In this document: piece after piece, positions 19,413 through 26,974 of the stretch
Layout: every line of letters starts with the position of its first letter
Position numbering within the stretch: the stretch's first letter is position 1
Origin: Xanthobacter oligotrophicus
GTDB lineage: Bacteria > Pseudomonadota > Alphaproteobacteria > Rhizobiales > Xanthobacteraceae
DNA length: 64,000 nucleotides
Direction: 5' to 3'
Assembly: GCF_008364685.1 (NCBI RefSeq)
Contig: NZ_VTTL01000012.1
Location: 180,150 to 244,149, forward strand
Notes under the pieces: model-generated
What the model saw: the letters and a program-made list of their open reading frames with translations, nothing else
Database searches by the model: none
Told to the model about the DNA's origin: nothing
Made by a program: the position numbers and the translations under genes

Positions 19413-19755
19413 GTCCCCTTTTGTCGCAGTCTGAGACTCTGCGATAAGCCTTTGATTTCAGGGGAGTTGCAGAGCACCGCCAAGTGGGCTTGCGCAGGTG
19501 TCTGGCCATGTGCGGGCAAAAGTTTTTGCCGAGAGCTTTCCTTCGAGCCCCTTCGCTTCGAGTCGCAATCGATCAGTCCGACGCGACGTCAGGGCCTGTG
19601 GTGGGTCGCCAAGCCCCCCATAGCTGGTCTTGCGGGCAAATGTGCGATTGATGGGGCAAGGAAGCGCGCGCCATAAGCGCCGGTCCCATAAGAGCCGGTC
19701 CAGGTGATCCCGGAAGAAGGATCCCGGAAGAGGCCTTCCCGCGCAGGGCAGGCCC

Positions 19756-19850
19756 AAAAAGAAAGGGACCGCTCACGTTGCCGGAGCGGTCCAAGTCTAG
19801 GGAGGAAACGCCCAAGGAGGGCAGCGGCACTGCAACAAGCATTGCCGCGC
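19756..19850 (-). ncRNA. suhB-motif / mmgR-like small RNA, copy B
   Basis: A paralogue of copy A, about 95 bases. A 36-base core containing both CCUCC-type motifs is identical. The terminator hairpin has a different sequence but the same structure: GGACCGCTC (19766-19774) pairs with GAGCGGTCC (19784-19792), followed by TTTCTTTTT. Such compensatory change shows that the hairpin is kept by selection. It lies upstream of and divergent from the suhB/hisN-family gene, as in the original description of the motif. Confidence 0.78.
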
Positions 19851-19856
19851 TGCAAC

Positions 19857-19885
19857 AATATGCTCCTGCGCCCCCTTCGCATCAA
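19857..19885 (-). promoter_or_regulatory. Sigma-70 type promoter of small RNA B
   Basis: On the minus strand, TTGATG (19880-19885), a 17-base spacer, then CATATT (19857-19862). The start site would be near 19850. Outside the -35 and -10 boxes the spacer differs from copy A, so the two RNAs could be regulated separately. Confidence 0.6.
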
Positions 19886-20207
19886 GCCCATGGCCGGCGG
19901 ATTGTTTGGGCAGCTTGACATCAATTAAAACCATTCGTTTGCAGCGCTTTGTTCGTCGGCTGCCTATTTGGTGCGCGATTGCACACGTGCGATGCCCGCC
20001 GTTCGCCCAATGGCAGGGCGAATCCGCGACGGCGAACTCCAAAGATGATCTTTTCCCTTGGCAGGGGCGGGGCCGCGCGCTTTTTTGGTTGCGCGCCGTC
20101 TCGGCCGTGCGCTTTTTGGCGCTGACCGCCGCGACCCCGGCGCCGCATGCCGGCGCGGGATGCGTGGCTCGCTCATCGCTTTCATTCTGCCATTCTGCGG
20201 AGCCGTC

Positions 20208-20990
20208 ATGACCGCCGTCGATTTCGACGCATTCGTCCACAAGCTCGCGACCGTCTCCGGCGAGGCCATCCTGCCCTTCTTCCGCACCGCCCTCGGCGTC
20301 GAGGACAAGGGCGCCGGCCGTGGCTTCGATCCGGTCACCGAGGCGGATCGCGCCGCCGAGCAGGCCATGCGCAGGCTCATCCGCGACACCTTCCCGGCCC
20401 ACGGCATCATCGGCGAGGAATTCGACAACGTGGCCAGCGATGCGCCCTATGTATGGGCGCTGGACCCCATCGACGGCACCAAGTCGTTCATCGCCGGCCT
20501 GCCGGCCTGGGGCACGCTCATCGGCCTGCTGAAGGACGGCGATCCGGTCTACGGCATGATGCACCAGCCCTTCATCGGCGAGCGATTCTTCGGCGACGGC
20601 GGCGTCGCGCGCTACCGTGGCCCCGCGGGCGAACGCATCCTGTCGGCGCGTGATTGCGGGCGGCTCGAGGACGCCATCCTGTTCACCACCAGCCCGCGCC
20701 TGATGAACACCACCGACCGCGCCGCCTTCGAGACCGTGGAGGAGCGCGCGCGCCTCTCCCGCTACGGCGGCGACTGCTATGCCTATTGCATGGTGGCGGC
20801 GGGGCTCGTGGATCTCGTCATCGAGACCGAGCTGAAGGACCACGACATCATTGCCCTGGTCCCCATCATCGAGGGGGCGGGGGGCATCGTCACCAGTTGG
20901 GAAGGCGGCTCGCCGGTGCATGGCGGGCGCGTGGTGGCGGCGGGCAGCCGAAAGGTTCATGAGGAAGCGTTGCGCCTCCTCACAGCCTGA
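20208..20990 (+). CDS. hisN: Histidinol-phosphatase, inositol monophosphatase family
   Basis: A 260-residue metal-dependent phosphatase of the IMPase fold. Motifs are GEEFD (metal ligand Glu), DPIDGTKSF (metal ligands and catalytic Thr), and the C-terminal ELKDHDIIALVPIIEGAGG. The GTKSFIAGLPAWGTLIGLL region and C-terminus fit HisN-type histidinol-phosphatases better than SuhB proper, suggesting the penultimate step of histidine synthesis. A broader sugar-phosphatase role cannot be excluded. ATG 20208 gives the normal family N-terminus. Confidence 0.85.
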   Translation: MTAVDFDAFVHKLATVSGEAILPFFRTALGVEDKGAGRGFDPVTEADRAAEQAMRRLIRDTFPAHGIIGEEFDNVASDAPYVWALDPIDGTKSFIAGLPAWGTLIGLLKDGDPVYGMMHQPFIGERFFGDGGVARYRGPAGERILSARDCGRLEDAILFTTSPRLMNTTDRAAFETVEERARLSRYGGDCYAYCMVAAGLVDLVIETELKDHDIIALVPIIEGAGGIVTSWEGGSPVHGGRVVAAGSRKVHEEALRLLTA

Positions 20991-21002
20991 GGGCGCGGGC
21001 TC

Positions 21003-21950
21003 TCACAGGATCGGCGTGCCGGGGATGAAGGCGTCGAACGCGGCCCAGAACTGGGCGCGGAAGATGTCCCGCTCCATCATCAGCTCGTGGCGGCTGGCCG
21101 GCACCACCACATGGGCGCCGGCGATGAGCCGGGCCGAGAAATGCTCGATGGCCTTGTTCGAGACCAGCCGCTCGCCCCCGGCGGCGATGATGAGCAGGGG
21201 CTGGCGGATGCGGCTGATGGTGTCCGGATGGGTCAGTTCGGCCATGAGAGCCTCGGCTCCGGCGAGCCAGCCCAGGGTCGGCGCGCCGAGGTCCAGCTCC
21301 GGGAAGGCCTTGGCGAGGGCCTGGGTGCGCTCGAACCGGGCGCGGTCCGAGGTCAGGAGATTGCCTTCGAAGCGCATGCGCGACAGCGCGCGGCCGTGCC
21401 CGCCCGGCACATAGGCGCGGGCGAAGCCCGCATGGGCGAGCAGCGACGACAGCGGGCGCACGATGCCCTCGAACGGCACCGCATCCAGCCCCAGCATGGG
21501 GGCGGTGAGCACCATGCGGTCGAACCAGCGCTGGCCGTCCAGCACCGAGGACAAAAGGATAGTGCCGCCCATGGAATGGCCCAGCGCGAAGTGGGGCGGC
21601 GGGCAATCGGGCAGCATCACCTCGCGGGCGAACACCTCGAGGTCCAGGAGATAATCCGAGAAGCGGGGCACGTGCCCCTTCAGCCGGTTGCGCAGCAGGC
21701 GCTGGGAGCCGCCCTGGCCGCGCCAGTCCACCATAGCCACGGCAAAGCCTCGGGAGCGCAGCTCGCGCACCACCTCGAAATATTTCTCGATGAATTCGCA
21801 GCGCCCGCCGAACAGAGCGACGGTGCCCTTCACGCTGCCGCTCTCGGGCGCCCAGCGGGCAAACCGCAGCTTCACGCCGTCTTCGGCGACGAGTTCGCCG
21901 GTGACGCAGCCGTCTGGCACCGGATGGTTCGGAAGGGCGAACAGGGTCAT
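21003..21950 (-). CDS. Alpha/beta hydrolase, lysophospholipase (PldB-like)
   Basis: A 315-residue hydrolase of the serine aminopeptidase S33 / monoacylglycerol lipase group. GHSMGG carries the nucleophile serine (about residue 144), with a later Asp region before the C-terminus and a terminal His in ASRHELMMERD. The GRCEFIEKYFEV and DWRGQGGSQR segments match the PldB family, which releases fatty acid from lysophospholipids. No signal peptide is visible. It is convergent with hisN (12-base gap). Confidence 0.88.
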   Translation of the reverse strand: MTLFALPNHPVPDGCVTGELVAEDGVKLRFARWAPESGSVKGTVALFGGRCEFIEKYFEVVRELRSRGFAVAMVDWRGQGGSQRLLRNRLKGHVPRFSDYLLDLEVFAREVMLPDCPPPHFALGHSMGGTILLSSVLDGQRWFDRMVLTAPMLGLDAVPFEGIVRPLSSLLAHAGFARAYVPGGHGRALSRMRFEGNLLTSDRARFERTQALAKAFPELDLGAPTLGWLAGAEALMAELTHPDTISRIRQPLLIIAAGGERLVSNKAIEHFSARLIAGAHVVVPASRHELMMERDIFRAQFWAAFDAFIPGTPIL

Positions 21951-22064
21951 GCGCGGCTTCGGCTGGCTCTGCTTCGTCGCAGGCCGGAACGCCCGGCCCG
22001 GATCGGTGCGCGAGGGTTACACGCTCGGGCGGGCCTTCACAATCGCGGCCTTCGCCGGCCGGCC

Positions 22065-22625
22065 TTATGGCGTGGCGGGTCGGAAGCCGATCACCTGCAT
22101 GCCGTTGATCTCGCCGCTGTCCGCATCCAGCACCAGGCGCACCCTTTCGCCGCGCGGCCCGGTGGCCTCGGCGAGGAAGCTGCGCCCGCGCTGGCGCACC
22201 GCGCTCACGTCAATGAAGCCACGGGCCTTCAGGTTCGCGGCCACCTCGTCGGATTTCAGCGGCGGCGCGCCGGGCGGGCGGGTCTGATAGGGTCGGTAGG
22301 GATCGGGACGGCTCCGGGCGAGGGGGGAGGCGGCATGGGCGGCGAACGCCTCCGACACGGGGCTGAGATGGAGGCCCGGCGCGCCTGCGCTATTTGCCTC
22401 CCCTTGCCCCGGCGCGGCGCCGGCCAGCCCGGCGCTGCCTAGCTCTGCGCTCAAGTTGGCGACCGCATCGGCCTTGCCGCGCGCCGCGTCGAGACCGGAC
22501 GCGAGATCGCGCTCGAGATCGCGCTCCTGCCGCACGTCGAGCGTGCACTGGGCGGCGACCGGTGGCGCCGGCATCGCCAACAGGGCGAACAGGAAGGCTG
22601 AAATGGCAGCCGGGCCGGCGCGCAT
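22065..22625 (-). CDS. Exported protein with PepSY-like C-terminus
   Basis: 186 residues: signal peptide (1-25, cleavage near VAA-QC), then a helical Asp/Glu/Arg/Ala-rich segment (about 30-65), a Pro-rich linker, and a C-terminal domain (about 125-186). In that domain, [20 protein letters not shown] followed by a hydrophobic strand and [14 protein letters not shown] resembles a PepSY fold. PepSY domains often inhibit or chaperone secreted proteases; the role here is unknown. It probably acts in the periplasm. Confidence 0.75.
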   Translation of the reverse strand: MRAGPAAISAFLFALLAMPAPPVAAQCTLDVRQERDLERDLASGLDAARGKADAVANLSAELGSAGLAGAAPGQGEANSAGAPGLHLSPVSEAFAAHAASPLARSRPDPYRPYQTRPPGAPPLKSDEVAANLKARGFIDVSAVRQRGRSFLAEATGPRGERVRLVLDADSGEINGMQVIGFRPATP

Positions 22626-22758
22626 CGCCTGCTCCTCCCTTTCCGCCGCTTGGCGGATGGAGCTTCACGTATGGTCATCAGTTTACTGGTGGCGCTTGAA
22701 CGAAATCCGACGCGGGTGTTCATCCACCGTTCAGGAAAGCGACCTGCGCCGGCGGCCC

Positions 22759-22787
22759 CTTGACGCCCGAAAATGGCCTCCCCACAT
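22759..22787 (+). promoter_or_regulatory. RpoH (sigma-32) type promoter of hsp20
   Basis: CTTGAC (22759-22764), a 15-base spacer and CCCCACAT (22780-22787) match the heat-shock sigma factor consensus CTTGAA-N(13-15)-CCCCATNT closely. The inferred start near 22794 leaves an 82-base leader that folds as the thermometer below. Confidence 0.65.
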
Positions 22788-22795
22788 CCTCCACA

Positions 22796-22874
22796 GGCGC
22801 CGGGCACTCGTGGCGGCGCCGGAACCGGACCCGGCTTCGGAGGGTCCTGCATGTCGCTTCAAAGGAGGATATGC
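22796..22874 (+). promoter_or_regulatory. ROSE-like RNA thermometer in hsp20 leader
   Basis: Three consecutive hairpins fill the leader: GGCGCCG/CGGCGCC (22796-22820), GGACCC/GGGTCC (22827-22847), and one that hides the ribosome site (22849-22874). In the last, GCAU pairs with AUGC, UC with GA and CUUC with GGAG, leaving one bulged G in the UCGCU context. That bulge and the short UYGCU motif opposite the Shine-Dalgarno are hallmarks of ROSE elements of rhizobial small heat-shock genes. Heat would open this stem. Confidence 0.7.
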
Positions 22875-22875
22875 C

Positions 22876-23361
22876 ATGCGTACTTTTGATCTGTCTCCGC
22901 TGTACCGCAACACCGTTGGATTCGACCGGCTGTTCTCGCTGCTCGATTCCGTCGGCGGCGTGGATGCGGCGCCCACTTACCCGCCCTACAACATCGAGCG
23001 AACCGGCGAGAATGCCTATCGCATCACGGTGGCTGTGGCGGGCTTCACCGAGGCCGAGCTGGGCATCGAGGTGAAGGAGAATACCCTCACCCTCAAGGGC
23101 GAGAAGAAAGCGGCTGAAACCACCGAGGCCGGCCAGATGCTCTATCGCGGCATCGCGGCCCGTGCTTTCGAGCGCCGCTTCCAGCTCGCCGATCATGTGG
23201 AGGTGAAGGGCGCCGCCCTTGAGAATGGCCTGCTGCACGTGGATCTCGTGCGCAGCATTCCCGAGGCCAAGAAGCCCCGTGTCATCCCCATTGCCACCGC
23301 TGCGGGCGCCGAGGCGCCGAAAAGCATCGAGGGGGCGGTGGGATCGGCTCAGGCCGCCTGA
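22876..23361 (+). CDS. Hsp20 small heat-shock protein
   Basis: A 161-residue alpha-crystallin-domain chaperone (about residues 35-130) of the rhizobial class A/IbpA type, which holds unfolding proteins for DnaK/ClpB. Typical are [20 protein letters not shown], the [15 protein letters not shown] strand region and [11 protein letters not shown] (the GLL/V motif). The ATG follows AAAGGAGGA by 6 bases; that site lies within a predicted thermometer hairpin, and an RpoH-type promoter is further upstream, so expression is likely heat-induced at two levels. Confidence 0.95.
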   Translation: MRTFDLSPLYRNTVGFDRLFSLLDSVGGVDAAPTYPPYNIERTGENAYRITVAVAGFTEAELGIEVKENTLTLKGEKKAAETTEAGQMLYRGIAARAFERRFQLADHVEVKGAALENGLLHVDLVRSIPEAKKPRVIPIATAAGAEAPKSIEGAVGSAQAA

Positions 23362-23402
23362 AGAGGGCTGCCTGAATAAAGCCCGCCGGGCCGGCGGGCT
23401 TC

Positions 23403-23434
23403 GGGGGCGAACCGGTTTCGCCCCCTTCCTTTCA
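23403..23434 (+). terminator. Rho-independent terminator after hsp20
   Basis: GGGGGCGAA (23403-23411) pairs perfectly with TTCGCCCCC (23417-23425) over a 5-base loop and is followed by the T-rich TTCCTTTC. A second palindrome, AAGCCCGCCGG/CCGGCGGGCTT (23379-23401), lies just before it. Confidence 0.7.
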
Positions 23435-23546
23435 AGGCGGTGCCGACGGCGCCGCCTTTTGCATGTGAGGGTTGATTTTCGCGGGGTTGATCTTGGCGGC
23501 GCGGAAGGAGAGGAGAGGGGGCCCTCCGCCTGAAAGGTCCGCTCCG

Positions 23547-24542
23547 TTGCCAGCCTCCCGCCCCAGAATTCTCGTCACCACCCGCCTGTTCGATGAGGCC
23601 TCCACCCGCTTCCTGGAGGCGCAGGGCTTCGAGGTGGTGCCCTCCGGCCTGCCCGGTGACGCCCTCGACACCAATATCCCGGATGCCGATCTCAACGCGC
23701 TGCTGGACGGCGCGGCCGGCTGGATCGTGGGCCAGCGGGCGGTGACGCGCGAGGTCCTGGCGGCCCATCCGCAGCTGAAGGTGATCGCCCGGCGGGGCGT
23801 CGGCTACGACCGGGTGGACCTGGACGCGGCGCGCGATCTCGGCCGGGTGGTCACCATCGCGGCTGGGGCCAACGATCCGGCGGTGGCGGACCATACCCTC
23901 GCCCTCATTCTCGCGGTGCTGCGCCGCCTGAAGGCCAATGCCGCCGCCATCGCGCGCGGCGATTGGCGGGTGGTCAGCGGGGCCGACCTTACCGGCAAGA
24001 CGGTGGGCCTCATCGGCTTCGGCCGCATCGGCCGGCAGGTGGCGCGCCGCCTGTCCGGCTTCGACGTGACGGTGCTGGTCACCTCGCGCACGCCGGATCC
24101 CGAGGCTTCCGGCGTCACCTTCGTGCCGCTGGACGAGCTGATCGCGAGGAGCGACGTGGTGAGCCTTCACGCCCCGCTGGTGCCGGAAACCCGCCACGTC
24201 ATCAATGCCGCGACGCTGAAGGCCATGAAGAGCGGCGCGGTGGTGGTGAACACCTCCCGCGGCGGCCTCATCGACGACGCGGCCCTCTTCGCCGCGCTCG
24301 AACAGGGCGAGATCGCCGGCGCCGGCCTCGACGTGTTCGAGGCGGAGGCTGACCCGGACCGGCAGGCGGTCGCCGAAGCCCTGGCGGCCCGTGAGGACGT
24401 GGTGGCCACCGCCCATGCGGCGGGATCGAGCCACGAGGCGCTGGCCCGCGGCAACCTCATTTCCGCGCAGTGCGTGGCGGCAGCCCTTGCCGGCACGCCT
24501 TTCCCGCCCGGCTGCCTGATTGCCGACGGGCGCGTGAAGTAG
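23547..24542 (+). CDS. D-2-hydroxyacid dehydrogenase family (SerA-like)
   Basis: A 331-residue NAD-dependent oxidoreductase. It has the catalytic Arg in the family's RRGVGYDRVDL region, the NAD motif GFGRIG with following basic residues, VVNTSRGGLIDD, and a C-terminal catalytic His-like position in ATAHAAGSSHEA. It resembles phosphoglycerate-dehydrogenase-like members without ACT domains; the substrate is unknown. No ATG is available. The TTG at 23547 behind AAAGG gives a family-like N-terminus (PASRPRILVTTRL); an earlier TTG at 23472 is less likely. Confidence 0.85.
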   Translation: MPASRPRILVTTRLFDEASTRFLEAQGFEVVPSGLPGDALDTNIPDADLNALLDGAAGWIVGQRAVTREVLAAHPQLKVIARRGVGYDRVDLDAARDLGRVVTIAAGANDPAVADHTLALILAVLRRLKANAAAIARGDWRVVSGADLTGKTVGLIGFGRIGRQVARRLSGFDVTVLVTSRTPDPEASGVTFVPLDELIARSDVVSLHAPLVPETRHVINAATLKAMKSGAVVVNTSRGGLIDDAALFAALEQGEIAGAGLDVFEAEADPDRQAVAEALAAREDVVATAHAAGSSHEALARGNLISAQCVAAALAGTPFPPGCLIADGRVK

Positions 24543-24560
24543 TTCGTTTACCCTATTGAA

Positions 24561-24601
24561 AACAAAGCGACCCTCCCCGGCAGGCGCCCGCGCGGGGAGG
24601 G
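24561..24601 (-). terminator. Rho-independent terminator for the MoaD-like gene
   Basis: Read on the minus strand, CCCTCCCC (24594-24601) pairs with GGGGAGGG (24571-24578) and is followed by a T-rich tail containing TTTGTTTTC. It lies 120 bases beyond the MoaD-like stop; the weaker reverse orientation faces the hydroxyacid dehydrogenase. Confidence 0.55.
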
Positions 24602-24722
24602 CAGTGGGACGGGGCTTTGGGGCCGGAGGCTGGGACAAGCTTGAGCTTTCGCCTCAACAGCCGGTGATAATTAACTGAATCTTAACATTTTATCCGCGTC
24701 GCCGCGGGGTGGCCCGCAGGGC

Positions 24723-25019
24723 TCAGCCGCCGCTGATGGCGGTGAGGACGAAGACGTCTGCCCCGGGCGCGAGCGGCGTGTCGAGCCGTGCCCGGCGGCC
24801 GTCCACGAACACGTTGATGTGCCGGCGGATGGCCGGGCGCTTGTCGCAGAGCCGGCCGCGCATGCCGGGCCAGCGCGCTTCCAGCGCGTCCATGAGCTGC
24901 CGGACATCGCCGGCCGCCACCTCCACCAGCGTCTCGCCATCCGGGAACAGCCGCACCAGATGGGCCGGCAGCCGCACCCGCACGGGAGCGGGGAGCGGCG
25001 ATTGCGGATCGGCGGGCAT
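24723..25019 (-). CDS. MoaD/ThiS-family ubiquitin-like sulfur carrier
   Basis: A 98-residue beta-grasp protein ending in the diglycine SGG that is needed for adenylation and thiocarboxylation. The VFVLTAISGG end and central INVFVDG strand are family-typical. It starts at the second of two ATGs (25019), 7 bases after GGAGG; the first (25025) overlaps the stop of the preceding BNR gene. No MoeB/ThiF partner is next to it. Tight coupling with a BNR-repeat protein is seen in other bacteria, and the sulfur acceptor is not known. Confidence 0.85.
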   Translation of the reverse strand: MPADPQSPLPAPVRVRLPAHLVRLFPDGETLVEVAAGDVRQLMDALEARWPGMRGRLCDKRPAIRRHINVFVDGRRARLDTPLAPGADVFVLTAISGG

Positions 25020-25021
25020 GC

Positions 25022-26107
25022 TCATGCCTCCACGACGAGGGTCTCCACCGACGATATGGCCGGCAGGTGCTCGGCGATGCGGCTCCAGCTCTCGCCCTCG
25101 TCGGCGCTCACATAAAGCTCGCCCGAGCCGGTGCCGAAATAGACGCCTGCCGGCTCCAATGTATCGGTGGCCATGGCCTGGCGCAGCACGTTGAAGAAAG
25201 CGTTCTGCTGCGGCAGGCCCGTGCGCAGGGCGGTCCAATTGGCACCGCCGTCGCGGGTGCGCCAGACGGCGGCCTTGGCATCGGGCATGAAGCGGCCCGC
25301 AGTGTCGCCGTTCAGCGGGACCAGAAAGAGCGTGTCCGGATCGCGGGGATGGGTGGCGGCGGGAAAGCCGAAGCTGGAGGGCAGGCCTTGCTCGATGCTG
25401 GACCAGCTCGCGCCGCCATCATCCGAGCGGTACATGCCGCAGTGGTTCTGCTGGTAGAGCCGATGGCGCATGCCCGGCGCCTTCACCACGCAATGCACGC
25501 ACTGGCCGTGCTCGGGGTAATTCTGGCCCTCGGGCAGGTAATCGGCGCGGGTGCCGCGATTGCGGGCGTCCCAGGTCTTGCCGCCATCGGCGCTGTGGAA
25601 CACGCCGGCGGCGGAGATGCCCACCCACACCCCGTCCGGATCTTCCGGGTCCAGAACGAGGGAATGCAGGATCAGCCCGGCCCCGCCGGGATTCCATTCG
25701 GCGCGGGAGGGGTGCTGCTGGAGCCCGTCCAGGTGGGTGAAGCTCTCCCCGCCATCGTCGGAGCGGAACAGGCCGGCCGGCTCCACCCCGGCATAGAGCG
25801 CGCCGCCGGACCCTGCGGCGAGGCTCCACACGGTTTTCACCGGCGTCTCGCCCTCGGCATAGGCAAGGCCCCGGCTGGAATGGCGCCAGGAGGCGCCGAG
25901 ATCGTCCGACTGCCACACGGCGGGGCCGAACCATTCGTTGCCGCCGCCCGCATAGATGCGTCCCGTGGCCGGATCGCCGACCACATGGTTCATGGGCCAG
26001 GTCTCGCAATAGGGGCCGCGCAGGGTCCATGCGCTGCGGCCCCCGTCGCTTTCGAGGATGAAGGCCCCCTTCCTGGTTCCCACCAGCACCAGCACCGTTC
26101 GCGCCAT
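25022..26107 (-). CDS. BNR/YCF48-like beta-propeller protein
   Basis: A 361-residue predicted beta-propeller. The repeated S-x-D-x-G-x-[ST]-W (Asp-box) motif appears many times, for example SDDLGASW, SDDGGESF, SADGGKTW, SDDGGASW, TRDGGANW and SADEGESW. There are no sialidase catalytic residues that I can identify and no signal peptide, so it is probably a cytoplasmic sialidase-fold protein of unknown function rather than an enzyme. GGAGGAG precedes ATG 26107; the longer frame is unsupported. It overlaps or abuts the MoaD-like gene and is divergent from TetR, sharing the operator region. Confidence 0.85.
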   Translation of the reverse strand: MARTVLVLVGTRKGAFILESDGGRSAWTLRGPYCETWPMNHVVGDPATGRIYAGGGNEWFGPAVWQSDDLGASWRHSSRGLAYAEGETPVKTVWSLAAGSGGALYAGVEPAGLFRSDDGGESFTHLDGLQQHPSRAEWNPGGAGLILHSLVLDPEDPDGVWVGISAAGVFHSADGGKTWDARNRGTRADYLPEGQNYPEHGQCVHCVVKAPGMRHRLYQQNHCGMYRSDDGGASWSSIEQGLPSSFGFPAATHPRDPDTLFLVPLNGDTAGRFMPDAKAAVWRTRDGGANWTALRTGLPQQNAFFNVLRQAMATDTLEPAGVYFGTGSGELYVSADEGESWSRIAEHLPAISSVETLVVEA

Positions 26108-26217
26108 TTGCTCCTCCCTCGCGCCAGCCGGCCCCGCCCGGTCTCCTCCCGAGGACGCAGGCGCCGGGCGCGCTCCGACAGGGTCGCCGGAATTTTCCAT
26201 CGGGCTCTTGGAATTTT

Positions 26218-26249
26218 AGAACTGATGATTTATGATATTCGTCAGTTCT
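26218..26249. promoter_or_regulatory. Candidate TetR operator
   Basis: AGAACTGA (26218-26225) and TCAGTTCT (26242-26249) form a perfect 8-bp inverted repeat with a 16-base spacer, ending one base before the TetR ATG. The right half contains ATTCGTCAG, related to the ATTTCGTCAG palindrome ahead of the efflux genes (26923). Position and sharing suggest autoregulation plus control of the efflux operon. Confidence 0.6.
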
Positions 26250-26250
26250 G

Positions 26251-26877
26251 ATGGAGATGGCCTTGAACATCCGGGTGAAGGAGACGGCGGACGAGACCCG
26301 CGAGCGCATCGCGCGGACGGCGGAGGAGCTGTTCCGCCGCATGGGTTTCGCCAAGACAGCGGTGGCGGACATCGCCGCCGAGTTGGGCATGTCGGCCGCC
26401 AACGTCTATCGCTTCTTCCCGTCCAAGACCGCCATCGTCGCCACCATCTGCACCCGCACCCTGCTTGAGAACGAGGCGCAGATCGCCGCCGTGCTCGTGG
26501 GAGAGGGCACCCCGCAGGAGCGGATCATTGAAGGCTTCGTGACCATCCTGCGCTACCACAAGGAGAATTTCCTTGAGGAGCGCCGTGTGCACGACATGGT
26601 GCTGGTGGCCATGGAGAACAATTGGGATGCCATCGAGGCCCACAAGGCGCGCATCGGCGGCATGATCGCCAAGGTGCTGGGCGAGGGCATCGAGAGCGGC
26701 GTCTTCGTGCCCCACGATCCGGGGATGGCGAGCCTGATCATCCTCGGCGCGACCGTGCGCTATTGCCACCCGGTGCTGGTGGTCCAGCATATCGACGAGG
26801 ACCTGGAGGCCGGCCTACGGGCCAGCCTCAGCTTCATTCTGCGGAGCATCGAGGTGGAACGGACGCCGCTCCCCTGA
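26251..26877 (+). CDS. TetR-family regulator of the RND efflux genes
   Basis: 208 residues. The N-terminal TetR HTH (about 15-60) includes GFAKTAVADIAAELGMSAANVYRFFPSK, and the C-terminal ligand-binding domain is helical. The gene starts directly behind an inverted repeat with no ribosome site, so translation may begin leaderless at 26251 or at the in-frame ATG 26257. It is co-directional with an RND adaptor/permease pair 97 bases downstream, the usual arrangement of a repressor with its own pump. Confidence 0.9.
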   Translation: MEMALNIRVKETADETRERIARTAEELFRRMGFAKTAVADIAAELGMSAANVYRFFPSKTAIVATICTRTLLENEAQIAAVLVGEGTPQERIIEGFVTILRYHKENFLEERRVHDMVLVAMENNWDAIEAHKARIGGMIAKVLGEGIESGVFVPHDPGMASLIILGATVRYCHPVLVVQHIDEDLEAGLRASLSFILRSIEVERTPLP

Positions 26878-26922
26878 ACGGGGGTGATCCGCGCGCCTTC
26901 GTGCGCCCTAAAAGTGATGAAA

Positions 26923-26935
26923 GACGAATTTCGTC
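26923..26935. promoter_or_regulatory. Palindrome upstream of the RND operon
   Basis: GACGAA-T-TTCGTC, a perfect 13-bp palindrome in the 97-base gap before the adaptor gene. TTCGTCAG is shared with the operator in front of tetR. Probable second binding site of the TetR-family protein. Confidence 0.5.
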
Positions 26936-26974
26936 AGCGTTGAGCTGTTACTCGACATTTGACAGGACCGTGCC

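Larger units (their letters stand above)
19046..20207. other. 1.16-kb non-coding region with two small-RNA genes
   Basis: No convincing protein gene. It carries two related RNA units on the minus strand (19280-19412 and 19756-19885) and the presumed hisN promoter at the right end. The 340 bases between the RNA units contain short repeats of ATCCCGGAAGA (about 19707 and 19721) but nothing else recognised. Confidence 0.7.

Noticed and set aside
19452..19676. Small ORF between the two small-RNA units
   Set aside because: No ribosome site or conserved feature; the region is better explained as spacer between two RNA transcription units.
19268..19885. Duplicated transposon ends flanking a 480-bp unit
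   Set aside because: The two similar segments are in direct orientation with separate promoters and terminators and no transposase; the paired small-RNA explanation accounts for all shared sequence.
25022..26107. Active sialidase
   Set aside because: Asp-box repeats are present but the arginine triad and catalytic Tyr/Glu/Asp set of sialidases cannot be found, and there is no export signal.
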